A stretch of 7,613 bases of DNA from JAVEYA01 sp034003745 (GTDB lineage: Bacteria > Bacillota > Peptococcia > DRI-13 > PHAD01): assembly GCA_034003745.1 (NCBI GenBank), contig JAVEYA010000104.1, positions 1-7,613 on the forward strand, given 5' to 3'. Position numbers and translations under genes: made by a program. Below are positions 1 to 6,984 of the stretch, one piece after another; the stretch's first letter is position 1, and each line of letters begins with the position of its first letter. The notes under the pieces are model-generated. The model saw nothing but the letters and a program-made list of their open reading frames with translations. It was not told the origin of the DNA and made no database searches.

Positions 1-1992
1 TACTATTCCAAAAAGCATATACTTTCCAATAATCATCATTTGAGCAAAGGCTTTCATTGCAAACTTAGTAGCCACATCTGTAATAGCCATAACAATAAGG
101 GATCCCAATGGTCCAGTAGCAACACCTAATGCCCCTGCTATTGCCGTTGCTAAGGATCTAAACATTACATTTATACCTCCCTTAGCAATCCACTGTTCTA
201 AGAGCGGGCCTGCCCCATACTTTTTAACAAAACGCATGAGAAACTTATCTGCAAATCTCTGTCTCCACGGTTCAGTCCAAGAGTTTATTCTATTTTGAAT
301 TGCCTGCTTAACTCTACTTGGAGCACTAAACACCTTTGAGAGAGATCTAAGGTTTTTATTTGATTTAAAAAATACCTCAAATTTCTCGATATCATCTTTC
401 CCAAATTTAGAACCATATTTAGTTAAGAACGAATCCCAATCTTCATTCACAAACATTGAGAAAAGATCTCCTGCGGAGTATTCCTTATTACCCAAAGTAC
501 CTCCCATTAAAGCTGCAAGATCCTTCCTCTTTTCAATATTTTTGTATAGAAGGTAGTAAAAACCCTCACCATTAACAAAAAGTGTTTTAAAAACAGAGGC
601 AGGAGTCATATAGTAGATTCCTGTACCAATACTATTATGTAAGTTTATTAAGCCATACTTTGATTTATCTGCTATATATATATTAGCTTCATATCCTGCC
701 TTTTTATCTTTAAAGTCTAATCTGCGGGTAGGTCTAAGAATCATATTAGAGTTTGGATCAAAGAAACTTCCTCCGAGTACACTTGCCAGCAGGGCAGTAC
801 CATTACGACCATATACATCATTCCAAGAATTAATATACCCCTCTGCTTGACCAATCTTCTCTGCGATATTACCACTTCCTAGTATCCTAAGAGCATTTTT
901 AGTGTCTTTTAATTCCCTTTTTAACTGGGCTCTATAGTTAGCATCACTTGTTGTCGAAATTTCTCCCTTTATCCTTTCTAATTCTGAACGTAAGGACTTT
1001 TCACCCGCTCTTTTTTCTAGTAAAAATTTTGTCTTCTTGTATACCTGTAATCTATTGTAGTCTTCTAAAGTAAGAGGACCACTCTGTTGTAAGTTCTTAA
1101 TGTTACTATCCAAGTAATCCTTCTCCAGACTAATATACTTCTTTGGATCTGCAATATTTCTCCCTTTTATATCTGACCCTACAGAGCTAATATATGCTTT
1201 ATACATCTCCGTAGCTTCATCTCTGCTGAAGTTAGAGAGTAAAAACTGTTGAAGAGATGTATCTGGAGTCTCCCGCCCTTTGACTTTTTTCCAACTGTTC
1301 TCTTTAAAAAAAGACTTTGAGAACTCCTCTCTTTGACTCTCTGACATTGCACTCCATTTATCATCAGAGAACATTTTTCTTCTTACTAGCTCGAAGCTTC
1401 TGTTATGCATAAACTCATATTCAGCACTACTTGCTCTTGTACCTTCCCCTGTACCTGCAAAGTACTGTCCTACAGCCCTTCCAACTGCGTAACTTTCATC
1501 TTTAGGTTTACCTGTTTTTGATGCAATACTTACACCATATACTGCTTTTTGAGCTTCAATATCTCCATACTTTCTTGCCCAACCAGAAGCAACAAAATCT
1601 TTCATAAATTCACCTAAGTATGCTGCTCTACCTGCCCTTCTTGCTCCTTTAGCCCCTGCTAATGCTTTGTCTACAGTTCCCTGCGGATCTTTAAGAAAAC
1701 TAATTAAGTTATTACTTTTAATTTTTAGCTTACCCGGTTCCCCATCTCCAAACTGTATTACTCCTAATTGGTAATCTAACGATCTATTAAACTCTGTAAC
1801 AATGTTATCAGACATAAAAGCACCAGGCTTCTCTAATGCAGCGAATGCTGCTGCTGTTAATGCATCATTTGCCGATACTCCAGTAGGTTTAATCGGTTTT
1901 CTTTTATCAGGTGGTTTTTTAGCCTCAGTAAAAAGGAAGTCAAAAACACTACCTAAAGCATCAAAATTGTCTGATTTAGGTTTCTTAGCCAT
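1..1992 (-). CDS. Large protein of the envelope/secretion locus, C-terminus cut by window edge
   Basis: An uninterrupted frame of 664 codons runs from ATG at 1992 to the left edge without a stop, so the C-terminus is missing. I do not recognise a family. The N-terminus (MAKKPKSDNF) has no signal peptide. Residues 1-40 are charged and Lys/Pro-rich, and residues 105-124 are Gly/Ala/Arg-rich. Residues 270-395 are strongly helical and charged, with coiled-coil character (L-E-K-R ... L-R-S-E-L-E-R-I-K). A basic, Trp/Arg-containing stretch follows (about 560-604), and the first hydrophobic, Gly/Ala-rich segments appear at about 610-664, just before the edge. There is no cysteine in the visible part. 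The start lies 18 bases after the stop of the VirB6-like gene, which implies co-transcription. A basic helical region leading into Gly/Ala-rich membrane segments suits a large companion of a VirB6-like channel, but that role is inference. The gene is certain; the function is not. Confidence 0.9.
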   Translation of the reverse strand, partial: MAKKPKSDNFDALGSVFDFLFTEAKKPPDKRKPIKPTGVSANDALTAAAFAALEKPGAFMSDNIVTEFNRSLDYQLGVIQFGDGEPGKLKIKSNNLISFLKDPQGTVDKALAGAKGARRAGRAAYLGEFMKDFVASGWARKYGDIEAQKAVYGVSIASKTGKPKDESYAVGRAVGQYFAGTGEGTRASSAEYEFMHNRSFELVRRKMFSDDKWSAMSESQREEFSKSFFKENSWKKVKGRETPDTSLQQFLLSNFSRDEATEMYKAYISSVGSDIKGRNIADPKKYISLEKDYLDSNIKNLQQSGPLTLEDYNRLQVYKKTKFLLEKRAGEKSLRSELERIKGEISTTSDANYRAQLKRELKDTKNALRILGSGNIAEKIGQAEGYINSWNDVYGRNGTALLASVLGGSFFDPNSNMILRPTRRLDFKDKKAGYEANIYIADKSKYGLINLHNSIGTGIYYMTPASVFKTLFVNGEGFYYLLYKNIEKRKDLAALMGGTLGNKEYSAGDLFSMFVNEDWDSFLTKYGSKFGKDDIEKFEVFFKSNKNLRSLSKVFSAPSRVKQAIQNRINSWTEPWRQRFADKFLMRFVKKYGAGPLLEQWIAKGGINVMFRSLATAIAGALGVATGPLGSLIVMAITDVATKFAMKAFAQMMIIGKYMLFGIV

Positions 1993-2010
1993 ATATAAAT
2001 ATTTAATCTA

Positions 2011-3492
2011 TTACTTAAAAAATCCTCCAACTAAAGGAATCTTAGACAGACTTGCCTGTGCTGATGCAAGACCCTCTCCAACAGCCTTTGGTGAGTTTGG
2101 TGGGAACCAAGCTTCAAGGAACTTAGGTGCTTGAGCTGCAAAGTACAGTACAAAGATTTTAAGAATGAAAATGAAAAGTCCCCCTGCTACGTTTAATCCT
2201 CCTGCATCATATGTATTTGGATCTTCATATACTAATTTCCCTGGGAACTTTAGTAATACTTCACTACCTGAATTCATCAATGCATTTGGAATATTAACAA
2301 TGAAAAGTACAACAGGAAATACCATTACATTTCTAAATATGCCTAGAAACCAATTCTTAATCATATGGCTATTTCCAGGCATAGCTCCAAGAGTGATTTG
2401 TATAGGGCCTAAGATTACTCCTAATAGTAAGTTAAAGTATGCTTTAAAGAGCGCTATTATAACCTTAACAGCACCAACAAAGATTACGCCGACAATAATG
2501 ATTGCAAATATAATACCTATTGCCCCAAGGGACCCAAATACTAATGGAAGACCAAAAGGAGCAGTAGCAATTGCTGCGAGACCACCTGCACCTGCGACAC
2601 CAATACCGCCAATGAACAATCCACCCACACCACTTATTAGAGCCTTCATTCCAAGGCCTCCACTCAATACTGCAGACATAAGGCCACCTATGTTCGAGAT
2701 AGTTTTTATTTCAGCACCCTCTCCAAGTATGAAGGCAACAAGGCCTGTTAATACTCCACCTAAATCTATTATTAATCCTGCTATAGCGAAACTGAATGTA
2801 GCTAGTATAAGGGCTGTAATAACTCCCGGTAATACATTCCCTATGGTTACCATAGTCTGACCACCAAGCTTATGTCTAAACATAATCATAAAGCCTGCAG
2901 CTATCATTACTACTACAAACGCTACATATGCAAGATTTAATGTCCTGTTCCAAAGCTTTACTATCCCACTACCCATTAATTCAGAGTATCCTGACTCATG
3001 TCCAGCAGAGGAGTTCTGTGCATACAAACTTGTAACACTCTCCTGATACCCAGGTACCCACTGTTGAGCTAAATGTTCTGGGATGTTAATAGTAGGGTAT
3101 GATGCATATACTAGATCTCCTGCATCCTCTACCATTCCTAATACACCTCTTCGTAAGTCATATGGAATATTTGGATTATTCATAACCTCTGGACCATTCT
3201 CGGTGACTTCTGGAGCTATTAAAGATAGTGCAGTCCAAGCACTATTTAAAACTTCTAATCCTTCCCTACTATTCATATTATCCTCTTCTGGATCAACACC
3301 ACTCATTTCATTATGAAAGGTTTTAGTACCAGTATAATCAGGAGATATTTTATCTTCTTGTGCATATACATTAAATACTCCAAAAAACAGTATTACTGTT
3401 AAGGCTATTACCAAAGAATTTTTAAAAGATTTCCTCCTTACTATTTCTTTTATAGATAAAAAATAGCCATATACTTTAAGAGATATACTCAT
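2011..3492 (-). CDS. VirB6/TrbL-like polytopic membrane protein with signal peptide
   Basis: This 493-residue protein is a probable inner-membrane channel component of a type IV secretion or conjugation-like apparatus. Residues 27-44 form a hydrophobic signal segment ending V-Y-A before Q45, a good signal peptidase I site. Residues 45-180 are hydrophilic and probably extracytoplasmic. Membrane segments then lie at about 184-205, 218-257 (probably two), 270-345 (long, Gly-rich, several passes or re-entrant), 351-370, 385-403 and 437-453. The segment 201-244 (F-M-I-M-F-R, then L-P-G, then F-S-F-A-I-A-G-L-I-I-D-L) and the segment 349-395 (F-K-A-Y-F ... L-G-P-I-Q ... N-W-F-L-G-I-F-R-N) match a pattern I associate with VirB6/TrbL-like proteins of Patescibacteria. 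There are no cysteines. ATG at 3492 lies 22 bases after the preceding stop, without a Shine-Dalgarno sequence. The gene is secure; the family call is from recalled pattern and topology, not a search. Confidence 0.9.
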   Translation of the reverse strand: MSISLKVYGYFLSIKEIVRRKSFKNSLVIALTVILFFGVFNVYAQEDKISPDYTGTKTFHNEMSGVDPEEDNMNSREGLEVLNSAWTALSLIAPEVTENGPEVMNNPNIPYDLRRGVLGMVEDAGDLVYASYPTINIPEHLAQQWVPGYQESVTSLYAQNSSAGHESGYSELMGSGIVKLWNRTLNLAYVAFVVVMIAAGFMIMFRHKLGGQTMVTIGNVLPGVITALILATFSFAIAGLIIDLGGVLTGLVAFILGEGAEIKTISNIGGLMSAVLSGGLGMKALISGVGGLFIGGIGVAGAGGLAAIATAPFGLPLVFGSLGAIGIIFAIIIVGVIFVGAVKVIIALFKAYFNLLLGVILGPIQITLGAMPGNSHMIKNWFLGIFRNVMVFPVVLFIVNIPNALMNSGSEVLLKFPGKLVYEDPNTYDAGGLNVAGGLFIFILKIFVLYFAAQAPKFLEAWFPPNSPKAVGEGLASAQASLSKIPLVGGFFK

Positions 3493-3514
3493 TGTTGTTT
3501 GTTAATAAATTAAT

Positions 3515-4849
3515 CTAATATATTTTCACTACTGGCTCATACTGTCTCTTAGTAGCTTCATTGGTTAAAAAGTCTTTGTAAACCTCTTTAGCAGGAGTCT
3601 TCTCTATCTCGGGTAAATCATCATATTCTGAAAACTTTCTTTCTTTAAATAGATGAGACATATCCCATGCACACTTTACAGTATATCTCTTACCTTCGAT
3701 AATTACCTTACAATCTGTAGTGTAATATACCTTATCTGAATACTTCTCTGACTCTGAAGGCATCAATGCCACTTTATTCCTTGTATTCATATATGCATTC
3801 GTACACACACCATCAAGACACTCTCTGTCCGAACCGAAAGCCGATGTCATCTTTATTACAATATCTTCCGGACGAATACAATTATCACTAGGAGGGATAG
3901 GGTTACCATTTTCATCATATCTTAAAACTCCCTTACATTCACTCCATATTGCTTCTGTGAATGTCTCTACAAGCTTTACTGCAACAGCAAGAGGAGAAAC
4001 TGCACATGCTTTTCTATCAGATGCTGGAGATGGCCAATCTACAAATTGATCATCCTCAGTACAAGACTCAATAGCTTTAGATGTGTTAGCGGTAGCTTTT
4101 TCTCCGGGTACTTTATACAGAGATTCATATACAAATTCAGAGCTTTTATTTGAGTTATCTGGATTCACATTAGAAGGGTTATTACACTCTTCACAGTTAT
4201 TTATTATCTTTTTATCAACAATCACCTCACCATCTTCTGATACCTGCTCTGCCATCGATGTAGTGTAAGGTGTGGAGAAAGGTCTATCTTTAACTGGATT
4301 TTTATATTCAATTATATTAGTACCAGGAGGTAGTTTTACATTTGCAACTTTAGGATCTATCTGCTCTCCTGCAGGTTTATATATTGGAGTTTTTGTTGTA
4401 ATTTTCCTATTCGAATCTTTTACACCAGAGCCTGAGAATAGCTCTAAAGGGATATTAACTTCTACTAATTCAACAGTCGAGTTCTTACTTACAGAGGTAC
4501 CCGATCTGTACCCATCTTTATAGTCAATCTCTGCACTTCCACCTCTAGTACAAACAGAGTATGAATCTATCTTGATAACGGATGCAGAGCATTGACTAGA
4601 AGCTATCGTGCTTAATACTATTGGATTGTTATCTTCCTGTACTTTCTCAGGTACTGTACTATCACTTTCATTTAAAACAGGAGATACTATTTCTACAGAA
4701 TTTAATTCCTTAGTGCTCTCTTTAGTAGATACAAACTCAGAGCTATTTTTAAACTGATTAACTGTCCATACAAGAGTAAAGGTCACAAAAGACATTAGTA
4801 GTAAAAAGAATATGGGTTTAAATTTTAAGAGTGTCCCTTTTATATCCAT
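3515..4849 (-). CDS. Membrane-anchored cysteine-rich exported protein, unknown function
   Basis: From ATG at 4849 the protein is 444 residues. A short basic N-terminus (MDIKGTLLKFK) precedes one hydrophobic segment (about 12-30), a signal anchor or uncleaved signal peptide. A Ser/Thr/Glu-rich linker (about 35-80) leads to a soluble region with twelve cysteines, at 87, 100, 219, 222 (a C-E-E-C pair), 263, 282, 305, 324, 344, 349, 380 and 393. The even number and outside location suggest disulfides. The region 300-400 looks most domain-like. No family is recognised. The frame extends 13 codons upstream to a TTG at 4888 only three bases after the previous stop. I prefer ATG 4849 because the extension adds an odd hydrophobic prefix and a rarer start; neither start has a Shine-Dalgarno sequence. 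The gene sits between the Fn3 protein and the VirB6-like gene, so a surface or periplasm-equivalent part of the same apparatus is likely, by context only. Confidence 0.88.
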   Translation of the reverse strand: MDIKGTLLKFKPIFFLLLMSFVTFTLVWTVNQFKNSSEFVSTKESTKELNSVEIVSPVLNESDSTVPEKVQEDNNPIVLSTIASSQCSASVIKIDSYSVCTRGGSAEIDYKDGYRSGTSVSKNSTVELVEVNIPLELFSGSGVKDSNRKITTKTPIYKPAGEQIDPKVANVKLPPGTNIIEYKNPVKDRPFSTPYTTSMAEQVSEDGEVIVDKKIINNCEECNNPSNVNPDNSNKSSEFVYESLYKVPGEKATANTSKAIESCTEDDQFVDWPSPASDRKACAVSPLAVAVKLVETFTEAIWSECKGVLRYDENGNPIPPSDNCIRPEDIVIKMTSAFGSDRECLDGVCTNAYMNTRNKVALMPSESEKYSDKVYYTTDCKVIIEGKRYTVKCAWDMSHLFKERKFSEYDDLPEIEKTPAKEVYKDFLTNEATKRQYEPVVKIY

Positions 4850-4891
4850 TAAGCAAATGATTCTAATGTATTTATAAACAATTAACAAACC

Positions 4892-6508
4892 TCATTTTAT
4901 ATTAACTATTCCATAATCAGAAAGCAATTTAACACTATTTTCTACTACAGTACTATCTACAGCAGAGGTATCTAAGTTAATCTCAGAGAGAGACATAGGG
5001 AATTCAAATAGCTTCTCCTTTGCTCCTAAGAAATATATCTTAAGAATATCTGCATTAGAGAATGAGAAATATGTACTACCATCCTCACTTCTAGTATCTC
5101 CTACTGTTAATATCCAATACCCATTATCATCTGGAATTGTAGACATTAATTTAGAGCTACCTAAGGTACCTGCCTCATCATCATCTACAATTTGAGCAAT
5201 TACTATCCAATCACCAGGAGTAGATATTTTCTCAAGAGAACCAGATCTAGTTTCAAAGGGAGGAGGAGAACTTAAAGTAGGAAGAGTTGTAACAGAGTAC
5301 ATACTTCCCGAGTTGTTATAGATATCCTCTCCAGAGTATATTGTAAAGTAGTATGTAGTATCAGGATCTATTCTTTTACTCTCTACAGAGTGAGCATAGT
5401 ATGTGCCTCTATTAGATAGACCATCTCTAACATCCCAAACCTCTTCTGTAAGGGATGTCTTACTTGTTCCATACTTTATATATCCATCTACCTTCTGAGG
5501 AGATCTCCATACAACAGTAAAGCCGACATCTGTTAAGTTTGTAATCAGTACTGTACTCTCTCCACTTTGTAAATTACTTGTTGCTTGTCCAGTAACCATA
5601 TCTACCCATCTTAAATCATGCACTATTTGATAATCTCTATCTATAACTGTATCTTCTCTATCAGTATCTTGAGTAGGAGTTGTAGGAGGTTTTATTACAA
5701 CAGGTGGTTTAGGCTCTGGCTTATCTATTACCTTTGTCCCTAATTTCGATTCATCAGGAAAATATGAGATGAGGTCTCCAAGATCTCCTATAGCTAAAGA
5801 AAGAGTTTGATTTAATTTCCCATTACTATCAAAAAGAGATGAGTATGACCCCTCTAAAACAGCACCTTTTCCTGTACTATTTTTAGCCATTAACAGTAAC
5901 TCTGTATCATCAGTAATCTTTACTATACTCTTGTCAGAAATCTTTCTAAGAGATGAAAGATCCACTATCCAGTTACCTCCGCTTGGAGTTGTAGTAGATA
6001 CTGGATATGTACTTTTGTTTTTAGGAAATACATATACAACAACATCATCATTAGAGATCCCTGTTACAGTACCGTGTATAGGGTTTGGAATGGGTGTCTC
6101 AGTACCAACAGGTGCAGTTGTAAACTCATAGTTTATACCACTACTATTCGTATACTTACTACCACCTGACACTATCGTAAAGCTATACTTACTACTTGGT
6201 TCTAGAGCTCTTAATTCAACATAGTGGGATGTTCTTCTTCCACTCCCTCTTTTATCCCTAACAGGACTTTGCTCTACACCATTTAATAGTGGGATAACGT
6301 ATCCATCTGTAGCACTCTGCGTAAACCATGTTACAGTAAGTGAGTTAGTAGTAAGGTTGGTAATTACAACATCTTGAGGAGTTACATCAGCACTTGCTTT
6401 TGAGAGATACTGAATACCCTGATATACGGCAAAAATAGTTAATGGTATACCTATAACTAAAGCAACAACAATCTTCAGTTGTCTTTTTTGGTAAGGTGTT
6501 AAATGCAT
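4892..6508 (-). CDS. Membrane-anchored protein with two fibronectin type III-like modules
   Basis: This 538-residue protein is anchored by an N-terminal hydrophobic helix (about 12-33) after a basic tail, with the rest predicted outside. It is a duplicated two-part module. Fn3-like domain 1 spans about 42-133 and domain 2 about 316-411; both share V-x-I-T-N-L-T, T-V-x-W, D-G-Y, and a C-terminal Y-x-F-T-I-x-S-G ... Y-x-N-S-S/G ... T-T pattern. Each is followed by a second beta-rich segment (about 142-250 and 419-510) with a shared W-I-V and a D-x-x-x-L/N-G-x-W-like core, resembling carboxypeptidase-regulatory or Ig-like folds. A Pro-rich linker (about 263-290, K-P-E-P-K-P-P) separates the halves. 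There are no cysteines and no catalytic motif. Fn3 domains commonly mediate binding or act as spacers, so an adhesin or stalk of the neighbouring secretion-like apparatus is plausible but inferred. ATG at 6508 follows the upstream stop by 40 bases; the stop is TGA. Confidence 0.91.
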   Translation of the reverse strand: MHLTPYQKRQLKIVVALVIGIPLTIFAVYQGIQYLSKASADVTPQDVVITNLTTNSLTVTWFTQSATDGYVIPLLNGVEQSPVRDKRGSGRRTSHYVELRALEPSSKYSFTIVSGGSKYTNSSGINYEFTTAPVGTETPIPNPIHGTVTGISNDDVVVYVFPKNKSTYPVSTTTPSGGNWIVDLSSLRKISDKSIVKITDDTELLLMAKNSTGKGAVLEGSYSSLFDSNGKLNQTLSLAIGDLGDLISYFPDESKLGTKVIDKPEPKPPVVIKPPTTPTQDTDREDTVIDRDYQIVHDLRWVDMVTGQATSNLQSGESTVLITNLTDVGFTVVWRSPQKVDGYIKYGTSKTSLTEEVWDVRDGLSNRGTYYAHSVESKRIDPDTTYYFTIYSGEDIYNNSGSMYSVTTLPTLSSPPPFETRSGSLEKISTPGDWIVIAQIVDDDEAGTLGSSKLMSTIPDDNGYWILTVGDTRSEDGSTYFSFSNADILKIYFLGAKEKLFEFPMSLSEINLDTSAVDSTVVENSVKLLSDYGIVNIK

Positions 6509-6548
6509 CTATTCATCATACAAAGAGAGGAATACAATAGCAACGATT

Positions 6549-6869
6549 TTACTTCCTTCTAGAGGTTAAACCCTCGGTAAATGCAGATGCTACAGAAACC
6601 AATGATGAAATCTTTCTCACTGGCCTTATTATCGCACTATTTACTTCATACACTGTACCTTTCACAGTAGTCACTATCTCTGTTGCTTCTGTCATTATTG
6701 TATTAGCCATATCTACTGTTTTCTCTGCTTCTTGAATAATCTTCCTTGAGTCAGCTACAGCATTCTTAGATTCTTTAATTAGCATTGCAAATTCATATAG
6801 GACGAAGCAGATAAAGCCTACTCCAATTGCAATAATTATCATCCAATATAAGGGGGGTATTGTTTCCAT
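6549..6869 (-). CDS. Small single-pass membrane protein with helical cytoplasmic tail
   Basis: This 106-residue protein has one membrane helix near the N-terminus (about 9-29) and an acidic-to-basic helical tail (33-75, rich in K, E, A, V, I and T, coiled-coil-like). A short segment follows (82-100) with R-P-V-R-K-I-S-S-L and A-F-T-E-G-L, then a basic end (TSRRK). The layout of one helix, a helical rod and a Pro-containing amphipathic end resembles DUF948-type proteins of unknown function, but the match is by architecture only. It is the first gene of the leftward five-gene set, 40 bases before the Fn3 protein, with a possible promoter upstream. It may be an assembly or scaffold factor for the apparatus, or merely share the promoter. 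ATG at 6869 has no Shine-Dalgarno sequence; the leader is almost entirely A and T. Confidence 0.86.
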   Translation of the reverse strand: METIPPLYWMIIIAIGVGFICFVLYEFAMLIKESKNAVADSRKIIQEAEKTVDMANTIMTEATEIVTTVKGTVYEVNSAIIRPVRKISSLVSVASAFTEGLTSRRK

Positions 6870-6888
6870 ATTTTCAAATATTTAAACT

Positions 6889-6908
6889 TTAGATATTGTT
6901 ATATCTAA
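6889..6908. repeat. Inverted repeat in the divergent intergenic region
   Basis: Perfect 8-base arms (TTAGATAT at 6889-6896 and ATATCTAA at 6901-6908) flank a 4-base centre (TGTT). The right arm overlaps the proposed -10 of the leftward operon, and the predicted start lies inside the left arm. This position would suit an operator for a dimeric regulator, but AT-rich DNA produces such palindromes by chance and no regulator gene is visible. Confidence 0.45.
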
Positions 6909-6931
6909 TTATTTTTCGTCTAACATGTCAA
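6902..6931 (-). promoter_or_regulatory. Possible promoter of the five-gene leftward operon
   Basis: On the minus strand a perfect TTGACA (6931 down to 6926) is followed after 18 bases by TAGATA (6907 down to 6902), a weak -10 matching three of six consensus bases. Transcription would start near 6895, giving a leader of about 26 bases before ATG 6869. The -35 is convincing and the -10 is not, and the region is very AT-rich, so chance matches are possible. Confidence 0.42.
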
Positions 6932-6967
6932 GTTTTATACTAAAAAACAACGTTTTAACCCTCTAGG

Positions 6968-6976
6968 TGGTATAAT
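6968..6976 (+). promoter_or_regulatory. Extended -10 promoter of rsmE
   Basis: TGGTATAAT is a perfect match to the sigma70-type extended -10 element (TGn followed by TATAAT). No good -35 hexamer lies 16-18 bases upstream (the sequence there is around CAACGT), which is usual for extended -10 promoters. With normal spacing, transcription would begin at about 6983, only about two bases before ATG 6985. The annotated start is well supported by the protein's family N-terminus, so the mRNA should be leaderless or almost so. Confidence 0.75.
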
Positions 6977-6984
6977 AGGCACGT

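Noticed and set aside
1179..1364. 61-codon minus-strand frame inside the large left-edge gene
   Set aside because: It is an out-of-frame shadow; the 664-codon frame through the same bases is uninterrupted.
1802..2134. 110-codon plus-strand frame spanning the junction of the two leftmost genes
   Set aside because: It overlaps two well-supported minus-strand genes and their short gap, and shows no domain or promoter of its own.
2165..2860. 231-codon open frame on the plus strand, antisense to the VirB6-like gene
   Set aside because: It is proline-rich because it mirrors glycine codons of the opposite gene, and has no recognisable motif. The minus-strand frame has clear signal peptide, membrane and family features.
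4850..4888. TTG start at 4888 for the cysteine-rich protein
   Set aside because: It adds 13 residues with an odd hydrophobic prefix, uses a rarer start and has no ribosome binding site; ATG 4849 gives a typical basic N-terminus before the membrane helix.
6850..6862. Run of six G (C on the coding strand) early in the small membrane protein gene, as a phase-variation tract
   Set aside because: Six bases is short for slippage-based switching, and the frame is intact with a sensible membrane helix after it.
1..6869. Alternative genetic code with TGA read as glycine, as in some related phyla
   Set aside because: No internal TGA occurs in any of the six frames, glycine is written with ordinary GGN codons, and TGA serves as the stop of the Fn3 gene.
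6941..6957. Weak hairpin (TAAAA ... TTTTA) upstream of the rsmE -10, considered as a terminator or operator
   Set aside because: The arms are five A/T bases only, without a GC stem, and no gene ends there because the flanking genes diverge.
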